The translations under genes and the position numbers were made by a program. Source: Psychrobacter sp. (lineage in GTDB: Bacteria > Pseudomonadota > Gammaproteobacteria > Pseudomonadales > Moraxellaceae). From it: a stretch of 8,501 bases of DNA. The notes beneath the pieces are model-generated. The model searched no databases and was not told the DNA's origin. It worked only from the letters and a program-made list of their open reading frames with translations. Of this stretch, positions 6,008 through 8,501 are shown piece by piece. Where the stretch lies: NCBI GenBank assembly GCA_020024075.1, contig JAHHUJ010000083.1, positions 1 through 8,501 on the forward strand, written 5' to 3'. Position 1 is the stretch's first letter, and every line of letters begins with the position of its first letter.

Positions 6008-6598
6008 ATGGAAATCTATGCAACAGCGCTCACTTTATTTTTAATTATGGATCCTTTGGGTAATATTCCTATTTTTTTATCCGTGTTGAATAAAGTGCCT
6101 GAAGAGAGACGTAAATTTATTATCATCAGAGAGCTGCTGATTGCACTGTTGTTAATGGTGCTGTTTTTATTCGCTGGCGGTAGTATCTTGCATACCTTAG
6201 GACTCAGCACTGAAGCGGTGGCTATTGGTGGTGGTTTGGTGATGATGATTATCGCTATCCGTATGATCTTTCCGACGCGAGGCGGAGTGATGAGCGATGA
6301 GGAAGATGAGGATGGAGAGCCGTTTATTGTCCCCTTGGCAGTTCCCTTAATTGCAGGGCCTTCAATTCTGGCCACTTTAATTCTATTGACCGAAAAGAAC
6401 CCTGAAAGCCTTCCAAAGGCATTGATTGCCTTATTATTGGCTTGGTTTATTTCAGCTGTTATTCTATTTTTCTCAACCAAACTGTATAAGCTGTTAGGGC
6501 ACCGAGGCCTAAAAGCCATTGAGCGTCTGATGGGGATGATTCTAATCTCAATTTCAGTGCAAATGCTATTAAACGGTTTTTCTTCCTTTATGGGGTAG
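6008..6598 (+). CDS. yhgN: MarC family integral membrane protein, YhgN type
   Basis: This is a 196-residue inner-membrane protein of the MarC/UPF0056 family, whose transport substrate and role are not established; MarC itself was once wrongly linked to multiple antibiotic resistance. It resembles E. coli YhgN from end to end, including LIMDPLGNIPIF (12-23), RRKFIIIRELLIALL (34-48), FIVPLAVPLIAGPSILATL (106-124) and GLKAIERLMGMIL (167-179). Six hydrophobic segments are seen at about 5-25, 41-58, 68-88, 107-127, 137-156 and 174-192. A short very acidic loop, SDEEDEDGE (96-104), lies between segments 3 and 4 and is more acidic than the E. coli version as I recall it. The start is chosen from AAGGAG at 5998-6003. 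It follows cobC by 144 nt and is probably a separate unit. Confidence 0.93.
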   Translation: MEIYATALTLFLIMDPLGNIPIFLSVLNKVPEERRKFIIIRELLIALLLMVLFLFAGGSILHTLGLSTEAVAIGGGLVMMIIAIRMIFPTRGGVMSDEEDEDGEPFIVPLAVPLIAGPSILATLILLTEKNPESLPKALIALLLAWFISAVILFFSTKLYKLLGHRGLKAIERLMGMILISISVQMLLNGFSSFMG

Positions 6599-6625
6599 CA
6601 CAAATTAGTAATAGTAGTTAAAAAC

Positions 6626-6665
6626 ATGAGCACATTTCTATTGATTAGTGCTCATTATTAGCACT
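6626..6665 (+). terminator. Overlapping hairpins downstream of yhgN
   Basis: ATGAGCAC (6626-6633) pairs perfectly with GTGCTCAT (6648-6655). The second arm can alternatively pair forward, AGTGCT (6647-6652) with AGCACT (6660-6665). The two stems share bases and exclude each other. A T-rich run (TTGTTTTTATTTT, 6681-6693) follows 16 nt beyond the second stem, too far for a canonical terminator. This is probably the 3' end structure of the yhgN transcript. Confidence 0.45.
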
Positions 6666-6781
6666 CATATATTGTGAGGATTGTTTTTATTTTCCTTAAT
6701 AAATCTCTTTAATAAATAAGTTTTTTATCCTGTCAAAAGTGGCTGTCATGTCAATAACTTTTGTAACGATATAGCCAAGTG

Positions 6782-6856
6782 GCATAAACTTATGCAATAA
6801 TAGTATACAAAATTATATAATATGTTTATGTGTAGGCTAAGTTTGTTGTATATAAT
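6782..6856 (+). promoter_or_regulatory. Promoter/operator region of the ArsR-family regulator
   Basis: A perfect -10 box TATAAT lies at 6851-6856, giving a 5' leader of about 30 nt before the ATG at 6892. No good -35 lies 16-18 nt upstream, as is common for promoters whose activity depends on a regulator. Upstream are the inverted repeat GCATAA-AC-TTATGC (6782-6795) and the palindrome ATTATATAAT (6812-6821). ArsR-family proteins bind AT-rich inverted repeats over their own promoter, so either could be an operator. Sites are seen; binding is inferred. Confidence 0.4.
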
Positions 6857-6891
6857 AAGCGTCCATAATATAAATCTAGGATGTTGTAATA

Positions 6892-7260
6892 ATGCCAACC
6901 GATACCTTCAATGTAGCCGATACCTTAAATGTAGATAGTTTAAATGTAGATAGTATTGATGTCGAAGCGCTAAAGACCGCCGCTTCTAAAGCCTCATCTT
7001 TACTTAAGTCACTTTCCCATTCTGATCGCCTACTGCTGCTGTGCCAACTTGTTGGATCTGGTGAGGCGTGTGTGCGTGATTTGGAACAAGCAACTGGTAT
7101 AAAACAGCCAAGTTTGTCTCAGCAACTTGGTGTGCTTCGCGAAAATGGGTTAGTGAATACCAGACGAGACGGCAGACAAATTTTTTATAGTATAGCCAGT
7201 GAAGATGCGCTGGCAGTTATGCAAGTCTTGTATCAGCGTTTTTGTGCTACCGACCAATAG
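6892..7260 (+). CDS. ArsR/SmtB-family regulator, BigR/SqrR-like sulfide or persulfide sensor
   Basis: This is a 122-residue winged-helix repressor. The core (about 28-120) shows LSHSDRLLLLCQLV (41-54), the recognition-helix region GIKQPSLSQQLGVLRENGLV (69-88) and the wing TRRDGRQIFYSI (90-101), which closely resemble BigR, SqrR and YgaV. Those proteins sense reactive sulfur through two cysteines; here Cys51 and Cys118 are 67 residues apart, near the 66 I recall for BigR (42/108) and SqrR (41/107). A third, Cys60 in GEACVRDL, sits where arsenic sensors have ELCVCDL, but only one Cys is present there, so metalloid sensing looks less likely. The first 25 residues are an extra segment of D-T/S-x-N/D-V repeats. 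AGGA lies 10 nt before the ATG. The downstream YeeE/YedE pair supports a sulfur role and probable autoregulation. Confidence 0.85.
   Translation: MPTDTFNVADTLNVDSLNVDSIDVEALKTAASKASSLLKSLSHSDRLLLLCQLVGSGEACVRDLEQATGIKQPSLSQQLGVLRENGLVNTRRDGRQIFYSIASEDALAVMQVLYQRFCATDQ
6901..6963 (+). repeat. 15-bp in-frame repeats at the 5' end of the ArsR-family gene
   Basis: Four related 15-bp units begin with GATA and end in AATGTA or a close variant: 6901-6915, 6919-6933, 6934-6948 and 6949-6963, with an extra GCC codon (6916-6918) after the first. They encode the pentapeptide D-T/S-L-N-V and variants. Adjacent units 2 and 3 differ at only two bases, which suggests recent tandem duplication. Confidence 0.8.
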
Positions 7261-7266
7261 AGGTCT

Positions 7267-7291
7267 TGGATTGCCGCTATATACCAATCCA
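7267..7291 (+). other. Inverted repeat between the ArsR-family gene and the first YeeE gene
   Basis: TGGATTG (7267-7273) pairs perfectly with CAATCCA (7285-7291) around an 11-nt loop, starting 6 nt after the regulator stop. No T-tract follows, so it is not a standard terminator. It may be an operator half-site pair, an RNA processing or stability element, or a partial attenuator that lowers expression of the downstream genes. Confidence 0.5.
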
Positions 7292-7355
7292 TAATATGTA
7301 TGCCCATCACTGATACTTAAAGAATATATATCTAAATATAATATTAGGAGCGCGT

Positions 7356-7790
7356 ATGTACGCTTGGATTGATATGGCAAGCTTCACCCCTTGGAGTGCC
7401 TTAATTGGAGGGCTTATCATTGGGTTAGCGGCCTCATTTTTGATAGTGGGCAGTGGTCATATAATGGGCATGAGTGGCATACTAAAAAGCTCTCTTTCTC
7501 AATTACCTGCACTTAGCTGGCAGTTGGTATTTGTCATAGGTATGGCAGTCGCGACTTGGGGCTATGGGCTTATTTTTGGCTTTCCACAGCTTGAGATGGG
7601 GCAACCTATCTGGAAAATTATTGTGGCAGGATTATTAGTAGGATTTGGCACTCGGCTAGGGTCTGGCTGTACCAGTGGGCATGGGATTTGCGGTATTTCG
7701 CGACTCTCCCCACGTTCAATTACTGCAACTATTTTGTTTTTATCGAGCGGTATTGTTACAGCGACCCTATTTGCCATGCTTCAGGGTTAA
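7356..7790 (+). CDS. YeeE/YedE family protein (DUF395), N-terminal-half transporter subunit
   Basis: This 144-residue membrane protein corresponds to one half of YeeE/YedE-type transporters, which in characterised members carry thiosulfate or related sulfur compounds across the inner membrane through conserved cysteines. The signature GFGTRLGSGCTSGHGICGISR (96-116) is complete, with Cys105, His109 and Cys112. Hydrophobic segments lie at about 14-33, 54-76, 86-100 and 121-142, and a second small-residue motif GSGHIMGMSG spans 32-41. TAGGAG (7345-7350) sits 5 nt before the ATG, a strong start. It follows the sulfur-sensor gene by 95 nt and precedes its partner half by 60 nt, an arrangement like the BigR-linked pmpA/pmpB-type pairs. 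Thiosulfate, persulfide or sulfide as substrate is inferred from family and context only. Confidence 0.88.
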   Translation: MYAWIDMASFTPWSALIGGLIIGLAASFLIVGSGHIMGMSGILKSSLSQLPALSWQLVFVIGMAVATWGYGLIFGFPQLEMGQPIWKIIVAGLLVGFGTRLGSGCTSGHGICGISRLSPRSITATILFLSSGIVTATLFAMLQG

Positions 7791-7850
7791 CCCTAAGCGC
7801 TGCTATGCCATCATTCGTATCCAACTTTATATAGTGAGAGTGAGCCACTT

Positions 7851-8291
7851 ATGACTACTAATAATCGATTAACGCTAATCTTTAGCTTCTTATCCGGCAT
7901 TATCTTTGCTATAGGGTTGATTGTTTCACAAATGGTCAACCCAGAAAAAGTTCTGGGTTTCTTACGTTTGTTCCACGGCTGGGATCCGTCATTGGGCCTA
8001 GTGATGGGAGGCGGTATTGCTGTTGCCATGCCAACGTTTTTTTATGTTAAGTCGCGCATCAGTAAAGGCGAGAGGGCATTAAATAACGGTAGCTTTGAGT
8101 TACCAACCGCTACCAAAATTACGCCCCAACTTGTCATTGGTAGCTTAATATTTGGGGTAGGTTGGGGAATGTTAGGATTTTGCCCAGCCCCTGCATTGGT
8201 GACCGCTTTAGCGGGCTATACCGAGTCAATGCTTTTTGTGGTGGCGATGTTAGCAGGATTCTGGCTACACGCTAAGCTAATTAAAAACTAA
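7851..8291 (+). CDS. YeeE/YedE-like protein (DUF6691 type), C-terminal-half transporter subunit
   Basis: This 146-residue membrane protein is the partner half of the preceding gene. It shows the family blocks FLSGIIFAIGLIVSQMVNP (13-31), a GLVMGGGIAVAMP segment (49-61) and FGVGWGMLGFCPAPAL (101-116) with Cys111, the expected sulfur-handling cysteine. Family members usually read CPGPAL; here it is CPAPAL. Hydrophobic segments lie at about 7-27, 46-66, 93-110 and 124-141. A weak ribosome-binding site (GAGAGTGAG, 7836-7844) precedes the ATG. The 60-nt gap to the previous gene shows no clear terminator, so the two are probably co-transcribed and form one transporter, equal to a single-chain YeeE split in two. 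Confidence 0.85.
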   Translation: MTTNNRLTLIFSFLSGIIFAIGLIVSQMVNPEKVLGFLRLFHGWDPSLGLVMGGGIAVAMPTFFYVKSRISKGERALNNGSFELPTATKITPQLVIGSLIFGVGWGMLGFCPAPALVTALAGYTESMLFVVAMLAGFWLHAKLIKN

Positions 8292-8501
8292 TTAACCGAT
8301 AATTAACAGCTCAAAACCAACCAGATTGAGTCAATAATAATTAGGGCTAATAGTGAAAAATTTGATGTTTGTCTATACCTAGCTTCGACTTTAAAAATCA
8401 CCTCTAACTTCTTTTGTTTTGTATCTTTGACACTCATTGAGCTTAGGTTAATGGGCTTTAAAAAATTTTAGATATTAGTTTAATGATAAACTTAGTAGAA
8501 T
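8292..8501. other. AT-rich 3' flank without a recognised gene
   Basis: These 210 bases hold no credible open reading frame. CTAATTAA occurs twice around the stop codon of the last gene (8275-8282 and 8287-8294). A perfect TTGACA (8427-8432) resembles a -35 box but no acceptable -10 lies 15-19 nt on. No convincing terminator for the last operon is seen; the sequence may continue into an upstream region of a gene beyond the window. Confidence 0.5.

Larger units (their letters stand above)
6599..6891. other. AT-rich intergenic region between yhgN and the ArsR-family gene
   Basis: This 293-bp region has no credible gene. It holds overlapping hairpins just after yhgN (6626-6665), an AT-rich centre with a 9-bp direct repeat TTAATAAAT (6696-6704 and 6709-6717), then a promoter/operator-like stretch: the inverted repeat GCATAA-AC-TTATGC (6782-6795), the palindrome ATTATATAAT (6812-6821), and a consensus -10 TATAAT (6851-6856). 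Confidence 0.6.

Noticed and set aside
6016..6633. 205-residue open frame on the minus strand opposite yhgN
   Set aside because: It overlaps the well-supported yhgN gene almost completely, its product is low-complexity Ile/Ser/Lys/Pro-rich sequence, and no family motif is seen. It is a shadow of yhgN.
6892..7260. Arsenic or metal sensor role for the ArsR-family protein
   Set aside because: The ELCVCDL-type motif is replaced by GEACVRDL with a single Cys, no arsenic or metal resistance genes are adjacent, and the overall sequence and neighbours fit the BigR/SqrR sulfur-sensing group better.
8427..8432. Perfect -35 box TTGACA near the right end
   Set aside because: No acceptable -10 box lies 15-19 nt downstream and no gene follows inside the window, so it cannot be supported as a promoter.

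Overview
The window looks like a chromosomal segment of a moderately AT-rich gammaproteobacterium. Gene content and protein style (cobT-cobS-cobC cluster, YhgN-type MarC protein, BigR-like regulator next to split YeeE/YedE genes, a bacterial carnitine acyltransferase, Asn/Gln-rich low-complexity stretches) suggest Moraxellaceae, most likely Psychrobacter or a close relative. That placement is inference from pattern recognition, not from a search. No rRNA, tRNA, insertion sequence, phage gene or CRISPR array is visible.

Layout. Positions 80-910 (minus) encode a Cof-type HAD phosphatase, followed on its strand by a hairpin at 35-68. Positions 1212-2963 (minus) encode a full-length choline/carnitine O-acyltransferase with its own terminator (1036-1075), so the two minus-strand genes are probably separate transcription units. 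A 326-bp divergent intergenic region (2964-3289) separates this gene from a plus-strand cobalamin cluster: cobT (TTG start), cobS and cobC, spaced 5 and 10 nt apart and clearly one operon. These enzymes cover the late nucleotide-loop assembly steps: activation of the lower ligand, joining to adenosylcobinamide-GDP, and removal of a phosphate. Then come a YhgN/MarC membrane protein (6008-6598), a BigR/SqrR-like ArsR-family regulator (6892-7260), and two small membrane proteins (7356-7790 and 7851-8291) that together make up the two halves of a YeeE/YedE-type sulfur-compound transporter. The last 210 bases contain no recognisable gene.

How the genes work together. The right-hand module reads as a reactive-sulfur sensor (two cysteines spaced as in BigR/SqrR) controlling import or export of a sulfur compound. 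The centre is cobalamin salvage or late synthesis. The left-hand acyltransferase is of a family best known from eukaryotic mitochondria and peroxisomes. It keeps the carnitine-binding Tyr/Thr/Arg set and a CPT-like His-Asp catalytic pair, which makes it the most unusual gene here.

A recurring theme is short tandem duplication. There are 15-bp in-frame repeats at the 5' ends of two unrelated genes (acyltransferase and ArsR regulator), a perfect 12-bp tandem duplication in the divergent intergenic region, an 18-bp-period repeat at 1137-1168, and an Asn-rich AT-repeat insertion inside cobC. I do not see an obviously new multi-gene system. The best leads are the bacterial carnitine acyltransferase, the sulfur-sensing module and the repeat-built protein segments.
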